DNA from: JBFGFX01 sp965232455 | Lineage (GTDB): Bacteria; Pseudomonadota; Gammaproteobacteria; Steroidobacterales; Woeseiaceae | Assembly: GCA_965232455.1 (NCBI GenBank) | Contig: OZ246981.1 | Span: 5,084,001-5,148,000, forward strand | DNA: 64,000 nucleotides | Direction of reading: 5' to 3' | Part shown: in pieces, positions 27,393-36,410 of the stretch | Numbering within the stretch: the first letter of the stretch is position 1 | Layout of the letters: every line of letters starts with the position of its first letter | Made by a program: the position numbers and the translations under genes | The notes under the pieces: model-generated | Told to the model about the DNA's origin: nothing | Seen by the model: the letters and a program-made list of their open reading frames with translations, nothing else | Databases searched by the model: none

Positions 27393-28676
27393 ATGAACTA
27401 CAATCTCGACGCTATTCGCAGTCAATTTCCCGCGTTGGGCATCGAAGACGACGGTGTTTCGCGAGTCTATTTCGACAATCCGGCCGGCACCCAGGTACCA
27501 GGTCTCGTCGTCGATCGGATGAGCGAATGCCTGATCGAATCGAACGCCAACATGGGCGGCTATTTCGAAACCTCGCGCCGCGCCGACGCGGTCATCGCCG
27601 AGGCCCATCAGTCGATGGCGGATTTCCTCAACGCCCGGTCGGCCGAAGAGATCGTATTCGGCCAGAACATGACCACGATCACCTTTCATTTGTCGCGATC
27701 GATCGGCAGGACCCTGAGCGAAGGAGACGAGATAATCCTGTCGCAGATGGATCACGATGCGAACGTCAGCCCGTGGAGGACGCTTGCGGAGGATCTGGGC
27801 CTCGAGGTTCGCTGGCTGCCTTTCAACACGGAAACTTTCGAGTTCGATCTGTCGGTACTCGGGAATCTCCTGACCGAGCGCACGAAACTGGTGTGTGTTG
27901 GCGGCGCCAGCAACCTGACCGGAACGATCAACGACGTTCGGTCCATCAGCGCGATGGCCGCGGACGCCGGCGCGCTCACCTACATCGACGCGGTGCAATT
28001 GGCTCCGCACGTTGCGATCGACGTCCAGGAACTGGGCTGCGATTTCCTGGTGTGCTCGGCGTACAAGTTCTTTGGCCCGCACCAGGGCATTCTATGGGGC
28101 CGGCGGGAACTGCTCGAGTCGTTGACGCCTTACAAGGTACGTCCGGCGTCGTCGAAGCCACCGTTCTGTTTCGAGACCGGCACGCAGAGTCACGAAGGTA
28201 TGGCCGGCACGTCGGCTGCCGTCGACTACTTTGCCCGGCTCGGGGAAGAGTTCGCGCGGGACTACCACGACAAAAACCACGCCTATCCGGAGCGCCGGCG
28301 GTCCATACGTTCGGCGCTGCAGTACCTGTTCGACTACGAGCGGACGCTGGCGTCGCAATTGCTCGACGGGCTTGCCGCCCTGCCGGGAGTGCGGGTCCTG
28401 GGCGTTACCGACAAGGCGTTACTGGACCGGCGTGTGCCGACCGTTGCATTCGTCGCGGACGGCGCGGCGCCGGCGCAGATTGCGGAGGCGCTCGGGCAAC
28501 GCAATATTTTCGTATGGAGCGGCCACAACTACGCCGTCGAAGTGGCAAAGGCGCTGGGCATCTACGATTCTGGCGGTGCCGTGCGGGTTGGGCCCGTACA
28601 CTACAACGGCAGCGCCGAAATCGATCGATTGATACTGGCGCTCGACGAGATTCTGCCGGCGGCCCGGGTCGCCTGA
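27393..28676 (+). CDS. Class V aminotransferase, cysteine desulfurase-like
   Basis: The 427-residue fold-type I PLP enzyme has the signature YIDAVQLAPHVAIDVQELGC and the PLP lysine in LVCSAYKFFGPHQGILWG. The N-terminus reads FDNPAGTQVPGLVVDRMSEC. It belongs with the cysteine desulfurase-like proteins of the TIGR01976 type rather than IscS or SufS. No clear active-site cysteine loop of the IscS kind was seen, so desulfurase activity is doubtful. ATG 27393 was chosen because the upstream in-frame extension is arginine-rich and atypical. The gene stands alone. Confidence 0.87.
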   Translation: MNYNLDAIRSQFPALGIEDDGVSRVYFDNPAGTQVPGLVVDRMSECLIESNANMGGYFETSRRADAVIAEAHQSMADFLNARSAEEIVFGQNMTTITFHLSRSIGRTLSEGDEIILSQMDHDANVSPWRTLAEDLGLEVRWLPFNTETFEFDLSVLGNLLTERTKLVCVGGASNLTGTINDVRSISAMAADAGALTYIDAVQLAPHVAIDVQELGCDFLVCSAYKFFGPHQGILWGRRELLESLTPYKVRPASSKPPFCFETGTQSHEGMAGTSAAVDYFARLGEEFARDYHDKNHAYPERRRSIRSALQYLFDYERTLASQLLDGLAALPGVRVLGVTDKALLDRRVPTVAFVADGAAPAQIAEALGQRNIFVWSGHNYAVEVAKALGIYDSGGAVRVGPVHYNGSAEIDRLILALDEILPAARVA

Positions 28677-28771
28677 AACCCGATTACGTTCAATAGTCCT
28701 CGATGCGCGTTGAGCGGTCGTCAAAGCGCCGCTATGATGGGCCGATCGAGGCGTGCTCGCGGGGAGAGATT

Positions 28772-29509
28772 ATGCGTACTTCAGAACGCGACCAAAATCG
28801 TAGCGGGCGATTCGGCAAAGTTGTTTTTCTAACGTTCATAGCCGCGTGTTTTGCCGGCTGTGCGACGACGCAAAACGTTCAGCAGATCGATCGACTCGAG
28901 TCGATCAAGCAAAACCCGCGTGTGCTACTGATGCCGCCGGACATCCGGTACTACCTGATTACCGCGGGTGGTGTTTCCGAGCCGCACGCCGAATGGACCG
29001 AAGCGGCGCGCACGAATTTCTCGGTTGCCGTTCGGGACTATGCCGAAGGGATGGGCACGGAACTCGTCGTGATGGACGATTCCGACATGTCTCCGACGGA
29101 GGTCAGCTACAGCGAACTGCATCAGGCGGTGGGCCTTACCGTGTTGTCGAATCACTTCGGCTATTTGAAATTGCCGACTAAGAATGTCGGTGACGAACGG
29201 AACTTCGATTGGTCGCTCGGCCCCGGGGTTGCCGAGTTTGCGGACGAATACGATGCCGATTACGGCCTGTTCGTATTCTATCGGGACGAGCAGGCGTCCG
29301 GGGGCAGGGTTGCCTTTGCGGTGCTTGCGGCAGCAGCCGGCGCGGCCGTGTCCACTGGCGGCGAATACGGGTTTGCCTCGCTGGTCGATTTGAGGTCGGG
29401 TGATCTGGTTTGGTTCAACGTCGTAGGCGCGGGCAGCGGTGAATTGCGCGATCCCGCCGGCGCGCATGCTGCGGTGGACATGTTGTTCAAAGACATTCCG
29501 ACCAACTAG
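28772..29509 (+). CDS. Lipoprotein of unknown function
   Basis: The 245-residue protein has a charged N-terminus, a hydrophobic stretch (VVFLTFIAACFAGC) and a lipobox FAGC, so the mature protein would start at Cys28 and be anchored to the envelope. The mature part is alpha/beta with VLLMPPDIRYYLIT near its start and a C-terminal glycine/alanine-rich hydrophobic stretch (VAFAVLAAAAGAAVSTGG). I do not recognise the family. GGGGAGAG before ATG 28772 decides the start. A metalloprotease gene follows 14 bases after the stop and another lipoprotein overlaps that, making a three-gene envelope operon. Confidence 0.8.
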   Translation: MRTSERDQNRSGRFGKVVFLTFIAACFAGCATTQNVQQIDRLESIKQNPRVLLMPPDIRYYLITAGGVSEPHAEWTEAARTNFSVAVRDYAEGMGTELVVMDDSDMSPTEVSYSELHQAVGLTVLSNHFGYLKLPTKNVGDERNFDWSLGPGVAEFADEYDADYGLFVFYRDEQASGGRVAFAVLAAAAGAAVSTGGEYGFASLVDLRSGDLVWFNVVGAGSGELRDPAGAHAAVDMLFKDIPTN

Positions 29510-29523
29510 GGCCCGTTAACACA

Positions 29524-30696
29524 ATGCGAGTGCGTCTCCTCTGTCTATTCGTGGCGGCCGTTCTGCTGCCGGCGTCACCCGTTCCTGCGCAGGACGTGAT
29601 TGATCATAAGATTCCGCCCGGATACCAACCGGAACAGGGTCCCGACGAAAAAGGGATCTGGATGGAGATCGAGGAATACGAAAAAGCGATTCAGCAGTCG
29701 GCGCTCCTGATCAAGGACCCGGCGATCAACAACTACGTCGATTCGATCGTCTGCCGGGTCGCCGGTGATTATTGCGGCGATTTTCGCGTTTACGTAATTC
29801 GCAACCCGGGCTTCAACGCGTCGATGACGGCAAGTGGCGTCATGCAGGTCTGGTCCGGTCTGCTGCTGCGCAGTCAATCGAGCGACGAGGTGGCCGCCGT
29901 CATTGGGCATGAAATTGCTCACTATACGCGCCTGCACTCGCTCGAGCGTTTGCGCAGCGTCAAAAAAAGCATGGCGGCCGGTTCGATCTTCGACATCGGC
30001 GTCACCATTCTCACGGGCGTCAGCGCGCCGGTAGGCCAACTCTCGGCTATGTTGAGCGCACTGTCGTTCAGCCGTGAGCAGGAATCCGAAGCCGATTTTC
30101 TGGGCGCACGTCTCATCGCGGAAGCCGCCTACGACCCGCATGCCGCGTACCGGATTTGGGAAGGCGTCATCGCCGAAGAGCGGGCGGCCGCCGTGAAGCG
30201 GGAGGAAGCCGGTGTCTTCGCCCAGACCCACCCCGACGCCGAAATTCGCGCCGGGGAACTGAAGAGTTGGATAACGGCGAATTACGGACCGCCGGACGTC
30301 GAGATCGTCAGCAACGACGAGCACATCGAAATTCTCAATCAGCACTACGTTCTGCTGATGGAAGACCAGATCGACACCAATCGATTCGGCCGCACCGAAG
30401 AAATGCTGAAACGCCACGCCGACATGGGCATCGAGCCCAGCCTGATTCGCTTTTTCTACGGCGAGATGTTCAGGCAGCGCGGGCAGGAAGGCGACTCACA
30501 GCGGGCGATGGATGCGTACCGGCATTCGATAGAAGGCGGCGCGGCGCCGGCGGAAGCCTACAAAAATCTCGGTTATCTGCACCTCAAGCAAAAACAAACG
30601 GCCGAGGCGCAGGCGCAGTTCCGTAAATACCTGGAGCTACGCCCCGAGGCGTCCGACCGGGCTATGATCGAATTCTACCTGGAGGAAGAATCGTGA
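29524..30696 (+). CDS. Secreted M48-family metalloprotease with C-terminal TPR-like region
   Basis: The 390-residue protein has a Sec signal peptide (MRVRLLCLFVAAVLLPASPV, cleavage near PAQ) and the gluzincin motif HEIAH (His129, Glu130, His133), with the third zinc ligand in QESEADFLGARL. The C-terminal 100 residues (DSQRAMDAYRHSIEGG, PAEAYKNLGYLHLKQ, AEAQAQFRKYLELRP) are tetratricopeptide-like. This BepA/YfgC-like arrangement is used for outer-membrane protein quality control in known examples. Its place between two lipoproteins supports an envelope role. Its stop overlaps the next gene by four bases. Confidence 0.92.
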   Translation: MRVRLLCLFVAAVLLPASPVPAQDVIDHKIPPGYQPEQGPDEKGIWMEIEEYEKAIQQSALLIKDPAINNYVDSIVCRVAGDYCGDFRVYVIRNPGFNASMTASGVMQVWSGLLLRSQSSDEVAAVIGHEIAHYTRLHSLERLRSVKKSMAAGSIFDIGVTILTGVSAPVGQLSAMLSALSFSREQESEADFLGARLIAEAAYDPHAAYRIWEGVIAEERAAAVKREEAGVFAQTHPDAEIRAGELKSWITANYGPPDVEIVSNDEHIEILNQHYVLLMEDQIDTNRFGRTEEMLKRHADMGIEPSLIRFFYGEMFRQRGQEGDSQRAMDAYRHSIEGGAAPAEAYKNLGYLHLKQKQTAEAQAQFRKYLELRPEASDRAMIEFYLEEES

Positions 30697-31304
30697 AGCT
30701 GATTCCACAGAGTTTGCTGCTCGTCTCGTTCGGGATGCTGAGCGCCTGCGTCACCGGTTACACGCTGGTAGCGCCGGGCACCGTCGATCTCGCCGGACTC
30801 CAGGTCAATACAGGAGCCTCCTGGAACCTTGCTCCGCGAGCGCTCAACCCGGAGGCGCGAAAAAACGCTCAGGTTTGGACTCAGGACGGGCTTCTGTTGG
30901 ACCGGCTCATCATCATTCCCGGCGTGCCGGATGGTGAGACTGTCTTTCTGAGTTCACGCGACGACGCCGCGCTGCCGGCGTTTCGCGCCGACATGCTGCC
31001 GAACGAGATTGAGGAACTGACTGAATCGTCGATCGTAAAACTGTTCGGCGAGGGCGGCGTGTCGGTCAGTACAAGCAACCTTCGACCGCATCGTTACGGC
31101 GACGATCGCGGCATACTCTTCAACCTCGAGGTTGCGGTCAGCGACGGGCCCGATTACAAAGGCCTGGCGGGATCGTTCATTGCCGACGATACCCTGTACC
31201 TGATGCTGTACTTCGGCGCGGAACCCCATTATTACGACAAGCATCTTGCGGACGCGGAACGTGTGATCACCGGCGCCAGATTAATGGAGCGGACCGCCGG
31301 TTAG
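30693..31304 (+). CDS. Lipoprotein of unknown function
   Basis: The 203-residue protein begins with a lipoprotein signal (MKLIPQSLLLVSFGMLSAC, lipobox LSAC, Cys19). The mature domain is mainly beta in character (VAPGTVDLAGLQVNTGASWN, GSFIADDTLYLMLYFGAEP). It has no recognised family. The GTG start overlaps the M48 protease stop by four bases, so the genes are translationally coupled and the product may assist or be acted on by the protease. About 22 bases past the stop there is a GC-rich hairpin without a clear T-run. Confidence 0.8.
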   Translation: MKLIPQSLLLVSFGMLSACVTGYTLVAPGTVDLAGLQVNTGASWNLAPRALNPEARKNAQVWTQDGLLLDRLIIIPGVPDGETVFLSSRDDAALPAFRADMLPNEIEELTESSIVKLFGEGGVSVSTSNLRPHRYGDDRGILFNLEVAVSDGPDYKGLAGSFIADDTLYLMLYFGAEPHYYDKHLADAERVITGARLMERTAG

Positions 31305-31551
31305 CCGCGCCGCCGGTACGGGACTCCGCCGTCTCGGCGGCGGCCCGCCGAGCCGCACGCGCAAATGCGGCGGGTTGTGAGCCGCCGGATTTGTTGCCCT
31401 GGAAACTATCGCGGACACGCTGCCGGCGGGCGCGCGAATCCGCGGGATACGGCCGTGACGGATCGGCAATGACTGATCATGGGCGACGGCGTGCTTGTTC
31501 CCGCCGATCGACGTGTGGCACAGTGATGCGGGGGTTGACGCTGGGGGCGTC

Positions 31552-32133
31552 ATGCAGCCATCGCAAGAATGGTTTGACCATTTAATAGAAACGACCCAAG
31601 CCGGATTGCGCCGATACGTCCGGAGATTTGTCGCGTGCCCGGACGATACACAGGAGATTCTGCAGGAGGCGTATCTAAAAGTCTTTTGTACGCTTCGCCG
31701 CAACGGTCCCGATGGGCACAATCCGGCTGCGCTGTTGTTCACGGCCGCCCGGAACATCGCTATCAGCCGTCTCCGACACCAAAAGGTCGTCGATCGTTCG
31801 ACAGCGGCCGTTACCGTCAACGAGGAGTTGCGCGTAAACGCGGACACGACCGAGCACGTCGTCAGCCGGCGCATGCAGCATCGGGCGCTGGTGCTTGCCG
31901 TAAACAGTCTGCCGCCAAAATGCCGCAGCGTGTTCGTCCTGCGGATGATGCACGGGATGAGTCAGCGTGCGATTGCGGAAGAACTGGGAATCGCGGTGAG
32001 CACCGTTGAAAAACACCTGGCCAACGGGCTGCGTCTCTGCAAATCGTGGTTACGCGAGAACGATTGCGCAAACGAACGCCCGACGGAAGAAGCGGGCGCG
32101 GGGTCGGCATCGACGTTGAGGACCGGCACATGA
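31552..32133 (+). CDS. FecI-type ECF sigma factor
   Basis: The 193-residue ECF sigma factor has region 2 (LRRYVRRFVACPDDTQEILQ) and region 4 (NSLPPKCRSVFVLRMMHGMS, then AIAEELGIAVSTVEKHLANG). It is followed by a FecR-like gene whose ATG overlaps its stop (ATGA) and then a large TonB-dependent receptor. This is the FecI-FecR-FecA layout, in which ligand binding at the outer-membrane receptor releases the sigma factor. ATG 31552 is preferred over an upstream in-frame start because it gives a normal N-terminus. Confidence 0.92.
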   Translation: MQPSQEWFDHLIETTQAGLRRYVRRFVACPDDTQEILQEAYLKVFCTLRRNGPDGHNPAALLFTAARNIAISRLRHQKVVDRSTAAVTVNEELRVNADTTEHVVSRRMQHRALVLAVNSLPPKCRSVFVLRMMHGMSQRAIAEELGIAVSTVEKHLANGLRLCKSWLRENDCANERPTEEAGAGSASTLRTGT

Positions 32134-33197
32134 GTTCGATCACGGACTGGATCAGCGAGAGCGTCCCCGAGGCCGTGATGGATAATGCCGCGGCTTGGGT
32201 GGCCCGCCTCGATTCCGAACGCTGCAACGCCGCTGATCTGCGCGATTTCGCACGCTGGCTGGGCGAAGAGCCGCAGCACCGTTGGGCCTTTCAGGACCTG
32301 TCCGAAGTGTGGGCGCGACTGCGTACGCTGAGCGACATTGGTCCGATGCTGGACGACCCGAATGTCATCAGGCTGCCGATGCCGGTGCACGCCGAGACGG
32401 TGGATCACGGCACGCCGCATCGCGATTGGTCCGCGGCGGCTATCTCGGTGATTCTTCTTGTCGGAGTCGCGTTGAATGCCTCGATCAGCACGCCCGTGGA
32501 CCGTTATTCCACCGGAGCCGGCCAAATCGTGGACGTCGAGCTTGCGGATGGTTCGCGACTGGAACTGAACGCCAAGACCCGACTCGAGGTCCGGATCGAC
32601 GATCGGTCCCGAAAGATTGATCTGCGGTCGGGCGAAGCGGTTTTTCACGTGACTCGTGACGAGCGACCGTTCGTCGTTGCGACCGACCGCGGTGTCGTGT
32701 CGGCCAGGGGTACGTCGTTTGCGGTCGAAAGCAACGCGGACCGGCTGGAGGTTGCCGTCCTGGAAGGCTCCGTGTCGGTGAGCTCCGGCATTCCGCATCA
32801 GCCCCTGAACGAATACGACCGGAACGCCGCCTGGCGGTTTCCCGGCCAGCCGACGCTGCTGGACGCCGGTGATTTTGCGAGCGTGACTCCGGAGGCCTTG
32901 AACGTCGAGGCGACCAGCGATCAGGCGATGAAGCGAATGCTCTCCTGGCGTAACGGAGCAGTCGAGTTTCGCGGACAGACGTTGTCGACGGTGGTTGCCG
33001 AGATGCGGCGCTATGTTGACCTCAATGTCCACATCGCAGACGGTGGTATCGGCCAATCTCTCGTCAGCGCCACGTTTGCAGCGGGCGATCGCGATGCCTA
33101 CGTTGCCGGATTGAGCGGCCTCGGCAACGTGGACGTCGAATGGGCGTCCGCCGATTGGGTGGTTCTCCGGCCCGCCGACAATAGCTCCGGGCAATAA
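32130..33197 (+). CDS. FecR-family transmembrane anti-sigma sensor
   Basis: The 355-residue protein has an N-terminal cytoplasmic anti-sigma segment with the conserved FARWLGEEPQHRWAFQDLSE (DUF4880-like), one membrane helix (about 105-120, WSAAAISVILLVGVALNAS) and a periplasmic FecR domain (VDVELADGSRLELNAKTRLE; GEAVFHVTRDERPFVVAT; SARGTSFAV). It ends in a secretin/STN-like C-terminal region (FRGQTLSTVVAEMRRYVDLN). It should hold the upstream sigma factor inactive until the downstream TonB receptor signals. The start codon overlaps the sigma stop, implying equimolar translation. Confidence 0.93.
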   Translation: MSSITDWISESVPEAVMDNAAAWVARLDSERCNAADLRDFARWLGEEPQHRWAFQDLSEVWARLRTLSDIGPMLDDPNVIRLPMPVHAETVDHGTPHRDWSAAAISVILLVGVALNASISTPVDRYSTGAGQIVDVELADGSRLELNAKTRLEVRIDDRSRKIDLRSGEAVFHVTRDERPFVVATDRGVVSARGTSFAVESNADRLEVAVLEGSVSVSSGIPHQPLNEYDRNAAWRFPGQPTLLDAGDFASVTPEALNVEATSDQAMKRMLSWRNGAVEFRGQTLSTVVAEMRRYVDLNVHIADGGIGQSLVSATFAAGDRDAYVAGLSGLGNVDVEWASADWVVLRPADNSSGQ

Positions 33198-33310
33198 GGC
33201 GGCAGACACTAGCGGGTTTTCCGATGCTCGCGCGTTATTACCGATAGGAGGCGCGATTTTAGAGCGTCAGCCCCGGTATTCGACCGTGGCGCAGACTTGG
33301 GGGAGAAGTC

Positions 33311-36300
33311 ATGATTCACCAGTGGAGTTTCTTATCTGCGGGCAGTTGCTGGGCGCGAGTGCTTGCGGCGCTTTTGTTGACGCCGTTCGCTGCGGGCAAT
33401 GCGCTTGCGCAGGGTGCGGACGACGATGAGGAAATCGAAGAAATCACCGTCACCGGCACGCAGATCCGTGGAGCAAGCATTTCGGACGCGCTGCCGGTGT
33501 CCGTGCTCGACGCCGGCGATATCGAGGCGCTGGGTATCGATTCAGGCGATGAGCTTCTCGAGTTCATGGCGGAGCAGGGCCAGAATTTTTTCAGTGAGGC
33601 CGAGAACATCAGCGGCGGCGTGAATTCCGCCCGCGGCGACATTGGCGCCTTCAATCTCAGAAACCTGGGCACCGGCAATACCCTGGTGCTCGTCAACGGC
33701 CGACGGCTGGTCAACGCCGCGAGTTATCAGACGGAAGCGGTGGGCGGCAGTTTCGTCCCGGTCAATACGGTGAACGCACAGTCGCTGCCGGTCTACGGTT
33801 TGGAACGCGTGGAGGTGTTGCGCGACGGGGCCTCGGCCATTTATGGCGCGGATGCCGTCGCCGGTGTCGTGAACTACGTCCTCAAGAGCGACTTCGAGGG
33901 TTTCAACATACGGACTCGCTACAGCGCGTACGATCATCTGCCGCGCGACGACCAGCGGTTTTCGCTCGAATGGGGCAAGAATTTCAACGACGGCCGTACG
34001 AACATCAGCTTTTTCGCCGATCACTACCGGCGCGACCGCGTCAGTTCGCGGGACGAGGGAAGATGGGCGAACAGCGATTTCCGGGGCCGGCTGCCCGAGG
34101 GTTCACCCTACCTCGAACCCGCGTGTATCGGCGTGGACGCCGGGACAAACGATGCCTGTCTGGTGTTTCGCAATACGAGCGCGAATTCGGAGTACGGACA
34201 ATACGATATCATCGGCGGCAGCGTCCCCGGCATCACCGATTCAAGCGGTGAGTTCGAGACGTTTCCCTCCGGTGACCCGCGCTGCGAGTGGGACCTCGGT
34301 TTCGGCACCTGCGGGCGTTTCGACCGACCAACGTCACAGGGCGGCGGCACCTTCAGGCACAACCTCAACGAGAACCGCGACCTGTTCAGCAAGCTCGACA
34401 GGACGAATATTCACGCCTATCTGCACCACGAGTTCGACAACGGCATCGAAGCCTACACCGAGCTTTCCGCGTACCTGTCCAATACGAACACGCTCCGTCA
34501 CGCATCGAACCGGCTGAGTGCGGTCGCCAAGTTCCGAATCGCAGCGGACAACTATTACAACCCGTTCGGTCCGATCGGATCCCCGAACCGCCTGCCGGAC
34601 AGCATCGTCGGCGCCGGCACCATACCCGACGAGGGGTTCCAGCTGGAAATCGACAACAGGCGTTTCGTAGAGGCCCCGCGGATCGTGGACAACGACGGGG
34701 AGACCTATCGCGTCCTGCAGGGACTCCGCGGCACCTGGGGCGACTGGGACTGGGATACGGCCGTGATCTGGTCGAGGGCCGAAAAAGAAGACATCACCCG
34801 CAATCGTGTCTCGAATACCCTGATACAGGCTGCGATGAACGATCCGACGCCGTCGGCGTACAACCCGTTCTCGGGCCGGGTCGACACGAATATCGAGCAA
34901 GCCCTCATCGACGTCAGACGAGACAACGAGACCGAGCTGAAGGTCATCGATTTCAAACTGTCCAGAAGCGATTTGTTCGAGCTGCCCGCGGGACCGGTTG
35001 CCGTGCTGGCGGGTGCCGAATTCCGCGAAGAATCGTTTATCGACGACCGGGATCCGAGGCTCGACGGCACCATCACCTTCACCGACAACAGCGGCAACAC
35101 GTTTCCGTTCATCTCCGACGTCGTGAACTCCAGCCCGAGCTCGGATAGCGAGGGCGAGCGGGACGTGACGTCGGTATTCGCGGAGCTCCAGGTACCGCTG
35201 CTCGAGAACCTGGACGTGCAGGCTGCCTTGCGCTACGAGGATTTTTCGGACGTCGGCGACACCACGGTCGGTAAATTTGCGGTGGGATGGCGGCCGTTGG
35301 ATCAGCTGCTGATACGCGCTTCCTGGTCGGAAGCGTTCCGAGTGCCGAACCTCGTTACCGTCAACGAAGGTGATGTGGCGCGATCGAACACTCGTAACGA
35401 TTTCATCTGTTTTGCAGCAGATCCCTCCGAAGATGTACTCGACTGTCGCTACAGCATGCAGCGCCTGGCCGGCGGCAGCGAAGACCTGGTTCCCGAAGAG
35501 TCGACCAACACGTCGATCGGACTCGTGTTCGAGCCTACCGAAAACCTGACCTTTACCATCGATTTCTGGGAAATCGAAAAAGAGAACACGATTGGCCTGT
35601 TCGGTGAGGAGAATCACACGGCGCTCGATCTCCTGCTGCGGCTCGACCAGGGGGCGAGCAACTGTGCTGCGGTCGTAGGGAACCCGGCGGTCATTCGGGA
35701 AGACCCTTCGACACTGGAGCCCGAGGAAACCCAGGTGTATCTCGACGCGGGGCTTTGTCCCGTGGGCGCGGTAACGCAGATCGACGACCTCTACGCGAAC
35801 CTCGACACACGCACGGTCCGCGGCCACGATATCGGCGTCTATTACAACCTGGAAACTCCGGCCGGCAATTTCAACCTGCGCTACGTCGCGGCCTATCTGG
35901 ACAAGTACACTCAAAGGGCCGGCGGGGACGCCGCAGTTCTGCTGGAGGCTCAGGAATCCGGCCTGCTGCCGCCGAACGTGCCGGTGGTCGGCTTTGCCGA
36001 TCTCGCCAGACAGGACGGCAATCCGAAGGAGAAGCACACGATGCGCCTGAGCTGGAGGAACGAGGCCTGGGGCGCGGCGGTAAGCGGCGTGCGTACCGGC
36101 AGCTTCGTGCAAACGTCGTTGACCCTCGATACGGGACAGCGATACGCGTTCCCGCCGATGACGACCTACAACGCGTCCGTCGACTATCGTTTCAGCCTCA
36201 TGGACAACGAAGATCTAAGGGTACGTTTGGGCGTCAATAACCTGACCGACGAACGGGCTCCGCTTGCGGACGACAGTTTCGGCTATTTCGCCGACGTGCA

Positions 36301-36349
36301 CCGCGACCTTGGCGTCAACTATTATCTCGATCTTCGGCTGGAGTTTTGA
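33311..36349 (+). CDS. TonB-dependent outer-membrane receptor
   Basis: The 1012-residue protein has a Sec signal (cleavage near NALAQ), a TonB box (EEITVTGTQIRG), a plug domain with NTLVLVNGRRLVN and VEVLRDGASAIYGADAVAGV, and a long 22-strand-type barrel ending in YYLDLRLEF with a C-terminal Phe. No STN signalling domain precedes the plug, although a FecI/FecR pair lies directly upstream; a short linker of acidic residues occupies that position. The type resembles receptors for peptides, oligosaccharides or other organic substrates. GGGGGAGAAG lies just before the ATG. Confidence 0.94.
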   Translation: MIHQWSFLSAGSCWARVLAALLLTPFAAGNALAQGADDDEEIEEITVTGTQIRGASISDALPVSVLDAGDIEALGIDSGDELLEFMAEQGQNFFSEAENISGGVNSARGDIGAFNLRNLGTGNTLVLVNGRRLVNAASYQTEAVGGSFVPVNTVNAQSLPVYGLERVEVLRDGASAIYGADAVAGVVNYVLKSDFEGFNIRTRYSAYDHLPRDDQRFSLEWGKNFNDGRTNISFFADHYRRDRVSSRDEGRWANSDFRGRLPEGSPYLEPACIGVDAGTNDACLVFRNTSANSEYGQYDIIGGSVPGITDSSGEFETFPSGDPRCEWDLGFGTCGRFDRPTSQGGGTFRHNLNENRDLFSKLDRTNIHAYLHHEFDNGIEAYTELSAYLSNTNTLRHASNRLSAVAKFRIAADNYYNPFGPIGSPNRLPDSIVGAGTIPDEGFQLEIDNRRFVEAPRIVDNDGETYRVLQGLRGTWGDWDWDTAVIWSRAEKEDITRNRVSNTLIQAAMNDPTPSAYNPFSGRVDTNIEQALIDVRRDNETELKVIDFKLSRSDLFELPAGPVAVLAGAEFREESFIDDRDPRLDGTITFTDNSGNTFPFISDVVNSSPSSDSEGERDVTSVFAELQVPLLENLDVQAALRYEDFSDVGDTTVGKFAVGWRPLDQLLIRASWSEAFRVPNLVTVNEGDVARSNTRNDFICFAADPSEDVLDCRYSMQRLAGGSEDLVPEESTNTSIGLVFEPTENLTFTIDFWEIEKENTIGLFGEENHTALDLLLRLDQGASNCAAVVGNPAVIREDPSTLEPEETQVYLDAGLCPVGAVTQIDDLYANLDTRTVRGHDIGVYYNLETPAGNFNLRYVAAYLDKYTQRAGGDAAVLLEAQESGLLPPNVPVVGFADLARQDGNPKEKHTMRLSWRNEAWGAAVSGVRTGSFVQTSLTLDTGQRYAFPPMTTYNASVDYRFSLMDNEDLRVRLGVNNLTDERAPLADDSFGYFADVHRDLGVNYYLDLRLEF

Positions 36350-36410
36350 GCGATCTTGATCTCGCGAGGGGGCGCTCGGCTCCCCTCGCGGGTATCACTC
36401 GCCCTGACGA

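Noticed and set aside
31326..31340. GC-rich hairpin CCGCCG-TCT-CGGCGG after the second lipoprotein gene
   Set aside because: Stem is only six pairs and no T-run follows, so it was not called as a terminator.
34334..36112. 592-codon leftward open frame
   Set aside because: Antisense to the TonB-dependent receptor, rich in Arg/Val as expected for a shadow frame, with no family features or start signal.
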